DNA of 64,000 bases from GH45 sp046704385 (GCA_046704385.1 JBJKSB010000101.1:1-64000); one strand, 5' to 3'; shown: positions 1 through 9,879, counted from the first letter of the stretch. Numbers and translations: made by a program. Notes: generated by a model from the sequence alone, not told the origin.

Positions 1-90
1 AAAAATAGGATACCATACAGTCAGGAATATATAAATCTTGACCCTAGAGAATTAGAAAATTTTAATAGCTCCACTGAAAAAGTGGCTTAA
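1..90 (+). CDS. 3' end of an unidentified gene (partial, cut by window edge)
   Basis: Frame 1 is open from the first base to a TAA at 88-90 and would encode the last 29 residues of a protein ending in STEKVA. The peptide looks coding (mixed polar residues, no low complexity) but is too short to assign. A degenerate repeat copy follows directly. It could equally be chance open sequence. Confidence 0.3.
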   Translation, partial: KNRIPYSQEYINLDPRELENFNSSTEKVA

Positions 91-505
91 AAACTTGTAA
101 TTTATTAGAGTATATGACTTATTTATAAACCAGTAGCCCGAGTCATCCGATGAGTTTTATATTACTTAATGAACCTTTTACTAGATACAATAGCTGCAGC
201 GATTGAAAACTTAATGTAATTTCGATAATACAACGCATGTTTAAATTAACTAAATAATTCAAAATTCCATACCTAATGACGTAAGTAGTTTAATTTATAG
301 GTTTATGGTTATTTTCATTTGTGATATTATTTCCTTATGTCTTTTTAGCGAATCGCTCATCAGTAGCTGAGAAGAACTTCAATTTGTAATTCAAAATCTT
401 CTTTCCCTTATATATTAAGTCTTACCGGATGCTTTGAAAATTAAAAAAAATAATATTATGTTTGTTCCGTCTTTGTTAGGACCTGCTATATGCCACTTAT
501 TTAAT
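91..505. other. Intergenic leader upstream of susC-like gene
   Basis: This AT-rich stretch holds a degenerate copy of the 113-bp palindromic element at about 100-184. No convincing ORF or RNA gene is visible in the remainder. A clear TTTG/TAnnTTTG promoter pair for the susC-like gene could not be picked out. Confidence 0.5.
100..184 (-). repeat. 113-bp palindromic element, copy 1 (degenerate)
   Basis: The right part matches copy 4 closely: a spacer like TTTATAAACCAGTAG, the arm AGTCATCCGATGAGT, ATTACTTAATGAACCTT and a terminal ACTAG. The left arm is eroded, because the partner ACTCATCGGATGACT is reduced to something like GAGTATATGACT. Orientation is opposite to copies 2 and 3. Confidence 0.75.
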
Positions 506-3500
506 ATGTTTGTGAGGCGAGAATTCTTCAGGAAAATCATAGGATTAATTGTATTTGTGATCATTTCATCAGTGTCAGTCTATGCTCAATTTTCTATAGT
601 TAAAAAAAGAGTATTACAGGCTGACGGCTTACCGGCAATCAATTATGAAATACGAAGTATTGACGGATTACATAAATTTGCATCAACAGATAAAGGTGGT
701 TATTTCAGTGCTACTTTTCCCGATTCCCTAAAAGAAATATTAATAACGAATACTATTTTAACTGAAGTTGCAAGATTAACCCAGGATTCAATCATTCGAA
801 TGAATCATCATGAGATAGACGAAGTTGTTGTTTCAGCCATGCAACTACCGGTTCAAAAAAGAGCCACAGGTTATAGTATTCAGGTCATCCACAAAAGTGA
901 TGATAACCAGACGAATGATAATTTATTGACAAAATTATCCGGGGTTTCACCGGGGGTGACCATTCAAAATTCAGGGGGAGCTCCCGGACAATCAGTACGA
1001 ATTGTAATACGCGGCAATAATTCGCTCGACCCTATGGCAAATAATCAGCCTGTTTTTTTTCTTAACGGAATGCCATTAGATAATTCAACCAATCCCGGCT
1101 TTGGGAGCAGCGAAAGCTTTGCATATTCGAACCACCTGGTGGACATTAATGATAACGATATTTCAGATATTACTATTTTAAAAGGTGCCGGGGCCTCTTC
1201 ATTGTATGGGATGCAAGCGGCGAACGGTGCCGTGCTGTTAAATACCAAAACGGCGGTTCATAACGGGTTCCATATTCAAATGAGTACCGGGTTTAATTTT
1301 GACAAGGTTACAAAATTTCCGAAACAGCAAACAACATATTTGGCTGGCTGGTACGGCCAGCCAAATTATTTAAGTTATAATTTCCCTTTTCATGCTTTTG
1401 GACCTAAAGCAGACACTATGCCCGGCAGTCAGTTTTATAATAATTTGGAAAACTTCTTTAACACGGGGTTAGGGAATTATCAAAATTTTAATATCACAGA
1501 TAAGAACGAAACTTCAGATATTTACTTTTCTCTTGCAAACCTTTCGCATGATGGCGTGATACCAAGTTCTTCTTACAATAGGCAAAACGTACTTTTTCAG
1601 GTGGGGTATAATTTTACGCGGAAATTCAGAATTGAAGTATTAAATCAATATTCAAATTCGGCTACGGTTATGATTCCCCAGGGTAACGATGCGGAAATAA
1701 CATCGGGTGCTATTGCGCAGCTCTATTATTATCCCACAAGCATTAATGTGCTTGATTATCAGAAGAAAGACGGAACCATGAATGTTTACACTCCGTGGGT
1801 CAGTAATCCGATTTATTTAGCTAAAAATTATCATTCGAATGATAAGGTTAACAGGTATTTGGGTATGCTCACGATAAGTTATAAACCTTTAAAAAACAGC
1901 TTAATAAAAAGTATTTCGGGTATTGACACTTACGATGATCAACGGAAGCGTATCTTGCCCGGTCCTGCCGGAATTGACGGTGAAATACCCATTAGTTCCA
2001 CCGGTGAAATTCAGTTAACAACCATTAAGTATCGGCAACTTTATAATAATTCATTAATTCAATATGTTCTGCCTATTAATGATTTTAATATTACCGGGGT
2101 TTTGGGCGAAGAACTAATCGTGCGGTCATCAAAAATTAATGATATTTTAGGCCAACAGTTTAATGTTCCGGGGTTTTATGATGTTAGTAATACTGAAGAT
2201 CAGAGGTATTTGTCAACGGAAACCGATAAAAATAATGCGGCTATTTATGGTGAAGCTATCCTTAGTTATAAAAATTATTGGTTTACTACTTTAACCGGAA
2301 GGCAGGACTGGACATCGACCTTGCCCGAACAAAACCGATCATTTTTTTATCCTTCTGTAAATTCATCGTTAATTTTTACTGAACTTCCTTTTATTCAAAA
2401 TTTTTCAAAATTAATCGGGCTCAACCAGGGGCAGTTCAGAATTTCATATGCTGAAGCAGGAAAGGATGCAAGGCCGTATCAAACCGGAGCATATTATAGC
2501 TATTATAACCATTTTAACAGTAGTGTGGCTTTTACAAAAAATCAAAATGTGGGTTCGCTGGATCTTAAACCTGAACGATCACATTCATTTGAAACAGGAT
2601 TGTTTTTATCGATGGTAAATAACCGACTCCAAACGGATTTAACCTATTATCATACTTTAAGTAATGATTTAATTGTCAGCATTCCAATTTCATTCACAAC
2701 CGGATTTGAAAACTATACTACCAATGCCGGTTCAATTTTGAATAAGGGACTGGAGTTGCAGTTGAGTGGTACAATCATTCAGTCGAATACTTTTTCATGG
2801 CAAATGACTGTCGGTTATTCCAAAAACATTAATAGAGTTGTAAGGCTGGCTGAAGGTTTAAATTACATTGAGCTGCCAGGCTCATCGTACATGTATGGTG
2901 GTCCGGTGACCATACGATTGGATGAAGGTTATGCCTATGGAAATATTTATGGGACTTCGTATTTGCGGTCAACCATCGGAAAAGACAACAATGAAATTGA
3001 TAAAAATGCCCCTCTTTTAATAGACTCCAAAGGTTTTCCGGTGGTCGATTATCAACCAAAAATATTAGGAAATATTCAGCCCGATTATATCCTGACCCTG
3101 ACCAATACGCTGAAATTCCACAATTTTAAACTGGATGCACTTTTTGAGTTTAAAAAAGGAGGAGATGTATTTAATGAGCCGGAATCGTTTTTTGCAGCTC
3201 AGGGCACAAGCATGGAAACGGCAAATCGCGATAAAACACAACTATTTGAAGGGGTAGATGAAAATGGTAATCCAAATACAAAAGAAGTGTGGTTGGGGCA
3301 GGGTGTTTATGGAGGTGATGGCGTAAATTACGGTGATGGGTATTATCGAAATGTTTATCGAAAAGTTGCCGAGAATTTTGTGGTGGATGCCTCATGGCTT
3401 AAGCTGCGCGATGCCAGGCTGAGTTATGTTTTTAATAAATCTTTTGGAATATTGCAGCAGTTTTCGTGTTTTGCAGGCATCTCGAATCTGATTATCCGGA

Positions 3501-3625
3501 CCCCGTTTAAAGGATTTGATCCCGAAGAATCGCAATATGGCGCTGGTAGTAATATACAGGGATTGCAGGGTAGAGGGAACCCTCCGGTAACTTCCTCATA
3601 TATAGGTTTAAGTTTTAATTTTTAA
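506..3625 (+). CDS. SusC/RagA-type TonB-dependent outer-membrane transporter
   Basis: This is an outer-membrane TonB-dependent receptor of the SusC/RagA family that would import an oligomeric nutrient with the SusD-like lipoprotein encoded 12 bp downstream. An open frame extends up to a TTG at 434, but the ATG at 506 gives a proper signal peptide (MFVRREFF, hydrophobic core, cut after SVYA). A short carboxypeptidase-regulatory-like region follows. The plug lies at about residues 107-250 with typical elements (LTKLSGVSPGV, RIVIRGNNS, VFFLNGMPLDN, ILKGAGASSLYG, ANGAVLLNTK). The rest is a long beta-barrel ending in an aromatic residue (GLSFNF). About 1040 residues is normal for the family. The substrate is unknown: no glycoside hydrolase or peptidase adjoins the pair, so it need not be a polysaccharide system. 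Confidence 0.93.
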   Translation: MFVRREFFRKIIGLIVFVIISSVSVYAQFSIVKKRVLQADGLPAINYEIRSIDGLHKFASTDKGGYFSATFPDSLKEILITNTILTEVARLTQDSIIRMNHHEIDEVVVSAMQLPVQKRATGYSIQVIHKSDDNQTNDNLLTKLSGVSPGVTIQNSGGAPGQSVRIVIRGNNSLDPMANNQPVFFLNGMPLDNSTNPGFGSSESFAYSNHLVDINDNDISDITILKGAGASSLYGMQAANGAVLLNTKTAVHNGFHIQMSTGFNFDKVTKFPKQQTTYLAGWYGQPNYLSYNFPFHAFGPKADTMPGSQFYNNLENFFNTGLGNYQNFNITDKNETSDIYFSLANLSHDGVIPSSSYNRQNVLFQVGYNFTRKFRIEVLNQYSNSATVMIPQGNDAEITSGAIAQLYYYPTSINVLDYQKKDGTMNVYTPWVSNPIYLAKNYHSNDKVNRYLGMLTISYKPLKNSLIKSISGIDTYDDQRKRILPGPAGIDGEIPISSTGEIQLTTIKYRQLYNNSLIQYVLPINDFNITGVLGEELIVRSSKINDILGQQFNVPGFYDVSNTEDQRYLSTETDKNNAAIYGEAILSYKNYWFTTLTGRQDWTSTLPEQNRSFFYPSVNSSLIFTELPFIQNFSKLIGLNQGQFRISYAEAGKDARPYQTGAYYSYYNHFNSSVAFTKNQNVGSLDLKPERSHSFETGLFLSMVNNRLQTDLTYYHTLSNDLIVSIPISFTTGFENYTTNAGSILNKGLELQLSGTIIQSNTFSWQMTVGYSKNINRVVRLAEGLNYIELPGSSYMYGGPVTIRLDEGYAYGNIYGTSYLRSTIGKDNNEIDKNAPLLIDSKGFPVVDYQPKILGNIQPDYILTLTNTLKFHNFKLDALFEFKKGGDVFNEPESFFAAQGTSMETANRDKTQLFEGVDENGNPNTKEVWLGQGVYGGDGVNYGDGYYRNVYRKVAENFVVDASWLKLRDARLSYVFNKSFGILQQFSCFAGISNLIIRTPFKGFDPEESQYGAGSNIQGLQGRGNPPVTSSYIGLSFNF

Positions 3626-3637
3626 TGGCAGAATGAG

Positions 3638-5035
3638 ATGAAACGAAGCAAAGTTATTATTTTTCTTTTTGCCCTTTATCTGGCGGGTTGTACTGATTGG
3701 CTTGGAGATGATGTGAATCCCAATATGCTAAGTGAACCGCCGATTGATGCCTTGCTGACTACAACTATTGAACAAACAGCACGCACTCAGTTTGAGGTTT
3801 CGCAAACTACAAGTTTATATGCTCAATATCTTGCATCGCCCAGTGCCAGTGAAATTGACCGATATGGCCGGGTTACCCTTGATAATTGCTGGACCTTGCT
3901 TTACAGGTGTATGGCTAATGCCAACGATTTGTATTTGGAGGCAATAAAACAAAATAGTACATACCATGCAGGTGCTGCTTTGGTTATGCAATCATATAAT
4001 GCACTAACGGCAACCGACTTGTGGGGTGATATACCTTTTTCTCAGGCATTTAAAGGCCCGTCGAATATTTTCCCTGAATATGATAGTCAGGAAGCTGTTT
4101 ATGATACAATTATAAAAAGCCTTAGTTATTCGGTTAAACTGTTAAATCAGAGTAGCTCACGTTTACTTAACGGAGATATTTTGTTTAATAACGAGCCTGA
4201 ATCGTGGATAAAATTTGCTTATGCCCTCAAAGCCCGTGCACTCATTCACCTTTCGGGGAAAAGTAACTTTGATCCTGCTGAAGTATTAGCCGCCATCGAC
4301 TCATCGTTTACCCGTAATTCTGATGATGCAATGTTGGTTTATTCAGGAACTGAAATCAATCCTTGGTATAGTTTGGTAAATTCGTTAATGTATGGAGGGA
4401 TTCTTAACGGATATCTTTCCAGTCAGCTTATTGAATCATTAAAAGGGACAGCTTCTGCCAATATGCCTTTTGATCCAAGAATTACGACGCTTACCGACAC
4501 CCTGGATGGAAACAACTACGCAGGAACTATAAATGGCGGTACACCACCGGCAAGCGGATTTTGCACCCTGACATTTAATTCATGGCAGGCACAAAAAAAC
4601 GCACCAATTCTATTTATTACTTATCCTGAAATTAAGTTCATTGAAGCTGAAGTTGCGCTGATGGTAAATGATAAGGCCAGGGCATACAACGCATATTTAG
4701 AAGGCATAAAATCGGATTTTGAACTGTTAAATCTCACTGACGAACAAACTAACGCGTATTTATCAAGCACCGCAGTTGCTCCCGGTAGTGATGGGTTAAC
4801 CTTTGCCCAAATCAGGTATCAAAAATGGATAGCTTTAAACTTGCAACCCGAAGGCTGGACAGAAGTCAGGCGAAATAAATACAATTATCCGGGAATGGAA
4901 CTTCCCGAAAATGTACTGACTAACAATCAGTTTATTTACCGGATTTTGTATCCCGATTCTGAAACAGGCTTAAATGCAGAAAACGTTCCAAAGATTGATG
5001 ACGTAACTACACCTTTATGGTGGAACAAACCATGA
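3638..5035 (+). CDS. SusD/RagB-like nutrient-binding lipoprotein
   Basis: This is the surface lipoprotein partner of the preceding SusC-like transporter. The N-terminus is a lipoprotein signal, with lipobox LAGC and the acylated Cys near residue 18, followed by the acidic TDWLGDD export-type stretch. The sequence style (N-terminal NPNMLSEPP, LYAQYLAS, ALTATDLWGDIPF, FAYALKARALIHLSG, FIEAEVALMVND) fits the SusD-like_2 branch (PF12771) rather than classical starch SusD. Length 465 is typical. It starts 12 bp after susC, and its TGA stop overlaps the kinase start in an ATGA, so the genes are probably translated as a unit. Confidence 0.92.
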   Translation: MKRSKVIIFLFALYLAGCTDWLGDDVNPNMLSEPPIDALLTTTIEQTARTQFEVSQTTSLYAQYLASPSASEIDRYGRVTLDNCWTLLYRCMANANDLYLEAIKQNSTYHAGAALVMQSYNALTATDLWGDIPFSQAFKGPSNIFPEYDSQEAVYDTIIKSLSYSVKLLNQSSSRLLNGDILFNNEPESWIKFAYALKARALIHLSGKSNFDPAEVLAAIDSSFTRNSDDAMLVYSGTEINPWYSLVNSLMYGGILNGYLSSQLIESLKGTASANMPFDPRITTLTDTLDGNNYAGTINGGTPPASGFCTLTFNSWQAQKNAPILFITYPEIKFIEAEVALMVNDKARAYNAYLEGIKSDFELLNLTDEQTNAYLSSTAVAPGSDGLTFAQIRYQKWIALNLQPEGWTEVRRNKYNYPGMELPENVLTNNQFIYRILYPDSETGLNAENVPKIDDVTTPLWWNKP

Positions 5036-6987
5036 AAAATGCAGCAATTTTCATATTGTTATTAATTGGCTTTGTCGACTGGAATCTATCAGCGGTCAAT
5101 GCGTCAATGCCTCGTATAGAGTACAATTCGCCATTATTGAAAAAAGCTTTAAACTGTTTTTTCGATGAAAGCCTTATAGATTCTGCAGCTTATTTTTCGG
5201 CACAGGCGGTAAAGCAAGCCGCTGATAAAAATTCCAGTGAATTAGCGAAAATAGTTTTGGCAGCCTCCATTTGTGAACTTGGGAAATACGATTCAGCCTC
5301 AGTATATTTCTCTCAGGTTGACTCATCATTTTGTACTTCTGATAAAAATCTTGCGCCTTATTATTATGCGGTGAAAGGATTAATACTTTTCCGCCAGGAT
5401 CAATGGGTTAATTCCTATCGCATTTTACTTGAATCATTAACATTGAACGGTGAATCGACAGATTTGAGGTTTATGGCTTTGGTTGACCGTTTGTTGGGCA
5501 GGATTAGTATGAATGTGGGCGATTATACAAAGACTTTGGAATGGTTCGACAAGTCCACTCGGTTATTCCAAAAAGTCAATCTTGAAAAAAGTGTTTCAAT
5601 AAATCAAAAAATGATAGGCAGGTTTTTTGTGCTGACCGGGGAACCCAAAGAAGCCATAAACTATTTTCAATATGCTTTAAATGGATTAAAAAAATTTAAT
5701 GATACCATCCAGTTTTTTTACGTCTACGTTAATCTTACTGACTTTTATATGGTTCAGAGAAATTTGGATGTGGCCACAAAATACGCTGATACGTGCCTGT
5801 CGATTAGTAAACAATTAAAGAGCGAATTACTGCTTGCGCAAACCCTTGTGAATAAAGGTGAAATTGCCCTGTTAAAGACAAACTTTGATGCGGCCGTACC
5901 TATTTTGCTTCAGGCAGTTGAACTTACAAACCGCAACGTTGACACACGTTTGCAGTTTGTTGCAAAAAAAGATTTGGCAAAAGCATATTTTGGATTAAAA
6001 AACTACAAAAAAACCTTTAATTACCTTACCCTTGCACTAAATCAGGCTAACCAATCGAAGCGAAAAAAGCATATTCGGGATGCCCATATCAATTTATCGG
6101 ATTATTATGCTGCTATAAATAAATTTGATAGTTCATTAATTCATTTACAATTAGCTAATGCCTACAGGGATTCCTTATATAATTCCGATTTAATTTTGAA
6201 AAAGCAATACTTTGAGGTTCGGTCAGGTATTGAGCAACGGGATAGATTAATAGCCCAAAAAGAAAAGGAAATTGTAAAACAAAAAGCAAGAAAGAATTAT
6301 ATATTATTGTCCGTGCTTTTTTTGATGGGAATCTTTATAACACTCTACCTGTTAATGATCAACAGGAATAAAACCAGGGTGTTGATTTCGAATATTAAAG
6401 GGCAGGAAAATGAACGCACACGCATTAGTCGCGAATTGCACGACGGTGTCGGCGGGTCATTGGCGGCAATTAAAATGGGATTGGAATTGTATTCAACAAA
6501 AAATAAAGATGGTCATCTTCAGATATTGGCTAAACAGGTATCCGATACCTGGCAGGAAGTCCGAGCTATTTCTCACAACCTGCTTCCTCCTCAATTCTCG
6601 GAGGTTTCTCTGGATTTGGTTCTTGAGAGTTATATCAGGAATTTAAACCAAACTGGTAAAATTAGTTTCAGTATTCAGTTTTTACCCCAAAGCGGATGGG
6701 AGAATCTTCAGGAAACTATCCAGGTTGGACTATATCGCATTATACAGGAATTGTGCAGCAATATAGTGAAATATTCCGATGCCACTCAAGTAGAAATTCA
6801 ACTGGTTAACAATGATAATGATATAAACCTTACCATGGAGGATGATGGATCAGCCTTCGATTATAAAGACAATGGCATTGGTTACAGGAACCTGAGAGAA
6901 CGAATACAATTGTTAAACGGGAATTTTGAAAAAAGTAATGGGAATACAAAAGGGAATACATACCTTGTACAAGTACCAATTAAGTAA
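5032..6987 (+). CDS. TPR-containing NarL/DegS-type sensor histidine kinase
   Basis: A membrane-bound sensor kinase that would phosphorylate the response regulator encoded next. The ATG at 5032 is preferred over 5017: it overlaps the susD stop as ATGA and directly opens a signal peptide (MKNAAIFILLLIGF). Residues about 35-400 are TPR-like helical repeats expected in the periplasm. A coiled segment is followed by a membrane helix at about 421-443 (YILLSVLFLMGIFITLYLLM). The HisKA_3 box has His470 (RISRELHDGVGGSLAAIKMG), and an HATPase_c domain holds the N box (IQELCSNIVKYS) and G box (EDDGSAFDYKDNGIGYRNL). Coupling to susCD suggests it senses or controls that uptake system; this is inference. 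Confidence 0.92.
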   Translation: MKNAAIFILLLIGFVDWNLSAVNASMPRIEYNSPLLKKALNCFFDESLIDSAAYFSAQAVKQAADKNSSELAKIVLAASICELGKYDSASVYFSQVDSSFCTSDKNLAPYYYAVKGLILFRQDQWVNSYRILLESLTLNGESTDLRFMALVDRLLGRISMNVGDYTKTLEWFDKSTRLFQKVNLEKSVSINQKMIGRFFVLTGEPKEAINYFQYALNGLKKFNDTIQFFYVYVNLTDFYMVQRNLDVATKYADTCLSISKQLKSELLLAQTLVNKGEIALLKTNFDAAVPILLQAVELTNRNVDTRLQFVAKKDLAKAYFGLKNYKKTFNYLTLALNQANQSKRKKHIRDAHINLSDYYAAINKFDSSLIHLQLANAYRDSLYNSDLILKKQYFEVRSGIEQRDRLIAQKEKEIVKQKARKNYILLSVLFLMGIFITLYLLMINRNKTRVLISNIKGQENERTRISRELHDGVGGSLAAIKMGLELYSTKNKDGHLQILAKQVSDTWQEVRAISHNLLPPQFSEVSLDLVLESYIRNLNQTGKISFSIQFLPQSGWENLQETIQVGLYRIIQELCSNIVKYSDATQVEIQLVNNDNDINLTMEDDGSAFDYKDNGIGYRNLRERIQLLNGNFEKSNGNTKGNTYLVQVPIK

Positions 6988-7000
6988 AAAACAATCTAAA

Positions 7001-7627
7001 ATGGCAGCTACTGTTTTAATTGCTGATGATCACCCTTTAATACTCGAAGGTTTGGTAAAACAAATAGAGAGTGAAAAAGACTTTAAAATTATTGCCCGGG
7101 CACAAAATGGCCGCGAAGCTTGGGATATTTATAAAAAGGAACATCCTGATGTTTTGGTTTTGGATATCGATATGGATGAAATAAACGGGATTGATCTTAC
7201 TACAAAAATTAAAAAAGAAAACCCATTAGCCAAAATTTTGTTATTGACTATGCATACTGAACCCTGGATCATTTACCGGGCAAAAACGGCTAACCCGGAT
7301 GGAATTTTGCTAAAAAACTCCTCGATTATTGAAATTATTTCAGCTTTAAAAGAAATATTGCGGGGCAATCAGGTCTATTCTCAAGATGTACAAAACCACA
7401 TTATGGAAGGTTCGCTGATGAATCAGGCACTACTAAAGTTAACCACCCGCGAAACCGAAGTACTCAAGCTTATTGCCCGTGGGCTTTCATCAAAAGACAT
7501 TGCTGAAGAACTTTGTATCTCTATTAATACAGTGGAGACCTACCGAAAGAACCTTTTCCTTAAATTCAAAGTCGGCAACATGGCTGCATTGATTAAAAAA
7601 GCCATTGAAACAGGTGTGGTAAATTAG
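7001..7627 (+). CDS. NarL/FixJ-family response regulator
   Basis: A DNA-binding response regulator, partner of the upstream kinase. The open frame begins at 6926, but the ATG at 7001 opens the receiver directly (MAATVLIADDHPL) and lies 13 bp after the kinase stop. The receiver has the acidic pair ADD at residues 8-10, phospho-acceptor Asp55 (VLVLDIDMDE) and the conserved Lys near 106 (LLKNSS). The C-terminal LuxR-type helix-turn-helix at about 145-190 is canonical (LTTRETEVLKLIARGLSSKD, then SINTVETYRKN). At 208 residues it is a normal NarL-type regulator. The targets are unknown, with the adjacent susCD genes the simplest guess. Confidence 0.94.
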   Translation: MAATVLIADDHPLILEGLVKQIESEKDFKIIARAQNGREAWDIYKKEHPDVLVLDIDMDEINGIDLTTKIKKENPLAKILLLTMHTEPWIIYRAKTANPDGILLKNSSIIEIISALKEILRGNQVYSQDVQNHIMEGSLMNQALLKLTTRETEVLKLIARGLSSKDIAEELCISINTVETYRKNLFLKFKVGNMAALIKKAIETGVVN

Positions 7628-7951
7628 TGGTATTGTAATCAGTTTAGCAACAACCATATCTCTCCTGGTTTTTGTGCTGTTGGTTGAACTCTTAATAGAG
7701 TGTAATCAAAATAAGTAGAAAACCTTAATTAATGGCTTAAGAAAACGTATAATAGATAAAATTCCAACCTTTCATATTACACGACTTCGTCCGACGAAGG
7801 AGGTCAAGGTGTCGTTATAAAACGAGAAAACTATTAAATGAGTAGAATCAAAAATTTCAAAATTTCACGGTTTTCCGTGATTGACACATATGTATTTGAA
7901 AACTATTTTTGAGAATCTAAAAAAAGAACTAAAACTCTGCTTCATAGACCA
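7628..7951. other. Intergenic region, no clear gene
   Basis: A gap of 324 bp after the response regulator. It contains a small palindrome around 7790-7800 (CTTCGTCCGACGAAG) and an AT-rich stretch before the next ORF. No RNA gene or strong terminator is recognisable. Confidence 0.5.
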
Positions 7952-8329
7952 ATGTTAAATAATGTGGTTGATGGTAATAAAAAAAGGCACTGCCCGGGAA
8001 CTTGCGGGCAGGTTGCCTTTACCGGAGCAGGCCACGTATGGAAAGACGGTAAAGTGATTTTTCTGGAAACCAGCGCCTGTATTTACTTTCAAAAAAGAAA
8101 CTCTGCTGAATTGGTATTTTACAAAATTCCAGAAGACAGTTTTCCCAAAAAATACAGTGTAACCTGGAGGAAGTTCAAAGCAGTTGATATGCAATTTAAG
8201 GAGTTTGAAGTTTATGACTTCTACCTCGATTTTATAAATATCGGCAGCCTGAAACGGAACAAACTGGAGCTGCATCTTAACAGGGACGGGTTTGAGTTGT
8301 TTTTTGAGGGGGAGATTATGGATAATTAA
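7952..8329 (+). CDS. Hypothetical protein, 125 aa
   Basis: I do not recognise this protein. It has no signal peptide or membrane segment. The N-terminal third holds three cysteines (CPGTCG and ETSAC), and the C-terminal half alternates hydrophobic and charged residues like a small beta-rich domain (FEVYDFYLDFINIGSL, KLELHLNRDGFELFFEGEI). The opposite strand is open over almost the same span, but its product looks less protein-like, so the plus strand is chosen. It stands alone between the response regulator and a gene relic and may itself be a decayed fragment. Confidence 0.45.
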   Translation: MLNNVVDGNKKRHCPGTCGQVAFTGAGHVWKDGKVIFLETSACIYFQKRNSAELVFYKIPEDSFPKKYSVTWRKFKAVDMQFKEFEVYDFYLDFINIGSLKRNKLELHLNRDGFELFFEGEIMDN

Positions 8330-8409
8330 TAGTTCTGAGGGTTATTACTTTTTTAAACAATATATTTTTGGTGGTGGAGGTTTAGCATAATTTACAAACT
8401 CATTTTTAA

Positions 8410-8631
8410 ATGAGAAAACTTTTAATTAAGGTTTGTTTATCCCTTTTAATTGAAATTGTTACTATAGCTTTGTTTATAGCACAGGAGCATACACACCGTT
8501 TTTATACTGTTTACGATGGGTTATCACAAAGCCAGGTAATGTGCATAGCACAGGATTATACCGGTTATATTTGGGTTGGTACCTCGGGAGGAGCAGCTCG
8601 TTTCGAGGGGAATAAATTTAAACCATACTGA
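8410..8631 (+). pseudogene. Truncated two-component-type propeller sensor (N-terminal remnant)
   Basis: The 73-residue product has an N-terminal hydrophobic signal or anchor (LIKVCLSLLIEIVTIALFIA), then a single Reg_prop-type blade: FYTVYDGLSQSQVMCIAQD followed by GYIWVGTSGGAARFEGNKF. That blade opens the periplasmic propeller of large Bacteroidota hybrid kinases and propeller-linked sensors, normally 600-1400 residues. Here the frame stops directly after the first blade, and 28 bp later lies the 3' end of a convergent SpoIIE gene. The remainder of the gene is absent, so this is a deletion relic. Confidence 0.65.
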
Positions 8632-8659
8632 CATGTCGTTATACTGTCGATTGATAGCC

Positions 8660-9844
8660 CTAAATAAACTCCATACTCACTTCTTTCAAAAACTTTTCTT
8701 CAAGCAAGCGGGCTATTCGTTTAACCACAGTTCTTCGGATTTCCAGTTCAACAGGCAGTGTAGGGTCCTGGTGGGCAATATTGATACGGGTTCCTATAAT
8801 GATATGAATTTCGTCACTTTTCAGAAACAGTTCAAGTATCTGGTCGGCCGGGCCATGGCCGGGGACGTAGTTGGCATCGTAATTCCTTAGTAATTCGGTT
8901 ACTTTGCCAAGTGTTAAAATACCTTCGGTAACCAGATTTATACCGTCAATATACGAAACAGGAGGCAGGTCGTTATCCAGAAATTCCATACTATCGCGGA
9001 TTTCGAGCCCCAATTCACGGGCAACAATTTCGGCTGTGGTAGCTCCACAGACTATTTTTTTGCCCTGGTAATTAAAAACGGACATGGCCAGATCAATGTC
9101 TTTTTTCTTTTCATAAGGCGGGCCGGTTACCAGCAAAAGTTTTCGGGGTTCGCGAAAATAGATGGATGCACACGAGGTATCGTCTTTAGGTTTGTAATTG
9201 TCGTTACCAACAGCTGCATTTAAAGCATTTTTAGCCAGTTTGCGGGCTGAAATAAACGGGTATTTTTTAAGATTTTCAATAATAAACTGAATCAGGTTTT
9301 TATTTCCCCAGCCAAACGGGAATCGTTTTGTCCCAAGTCCTGACTGGACGACACCATCGGTACAGAAAATAATACGATCGCCTTTTTCCGGTTTAAAGGT
9401 ACACGAACGAAGTTCTTTACCACGGTTTTTTTCACTATCCAGAATTATGCATTTCCATTCTGGTTCGTATTCCCTGTTATTTCTGAATATTAAGGTTTGT
9501 GGATTGTCATATTCGAGTATGTACACTTTTCCGTTTAAATCGATATCAATAATTGTAAATGTGGAATAGCTGATTTTACGTACACTGCAAACCGGCAGGG
9601 TATTCATAATTATTTCGGCAATAGTATTGAAATCCTTGTGTTCCTTTGTAAAATTCAGGGCCATAGTTGCAGTCAACGTTGCCAGGATATTCGCTTTTAC
9701 TCCGTGGCCCATTCCATCGCTGAGAACCGCAATGATTCTGTTTTCTTCTTTGATTCGTTCCGAAAGAAAAACATCGCCACAAATGCGTTCATCTTCATGG
9801 TTTTTTTGCTGGCAATTAACTTCTATGTAAAAATTTTGGGTCAT
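8660..9844 (-). CDS. SpoIIE-family protein serine phosphatase (hydrogenase-linked type)
   Basis: A PP2C-like SpoIIE phosphatase expected to dephosphorylate a Ser/Thr-phosphorylated signalling protein. The catalytic domain spans about residues 1-235 with metal-binding motifs AVLSDGMGHG (Asp43), IIFCTDGVVQSG and PKDDTSCASIYF. The remaining 160 residues (from KLLLVTGPPYEKK) form a separate domain that I cannot name. It lies 237 bp downstream of the HydS-like gene on the same strand; SpoIIE phosphatases are known neighbours of group C sensory [FeFe]-hydrogenases. The gap is filled with palindromic repeats, so cotranscription is possible but not shown. Length 394. Confidence 0.85.
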   Translation of the reverse strand: MTQNFYIEVNCQQKNHEDERICGDVFLSERIKEENRIIAVLSDGMGHGVKANILATLTATMALNFTKEHKDFNTIAEIIMNTLPVCSVRKISYSTFTIIDIDLNGKVYILEYDNPQTLIFRNNREYEPEWKCIILDSEKNRGKELRSCTFKPEKGDRIIFCTDGVVQSGLGTKRFPFGWGNKNLIQFIIENLKKYPFISARKLAKNALNAAVGNDNYKPKDDTSCASIYFREPRKLLLVTGPPYEKKKDIDLAMSVFNYQGKKIVCGATTAEIVARELGLEIRDSMEFLDNDLPPVSYIDGINLVTEGILTLGKVTELLRNYDANYVPGHGPADQILELFLKSDEIHIIIGTRINIAHQDPTLPVELEIRRTVVKRIARLLEEKFLKEVSMEFI

Positions 9845-9879
9845 TTTTGTTTATTTCATTCATTCAGTGTTTTGTACCC

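Noticed and set aside
7955..8275. Minus-strand ORF of 106 residues opposite the 125-residue hypothetical protein
   Set aside because: It is a shadow: its product is less protein-like and it has no context on that strand.
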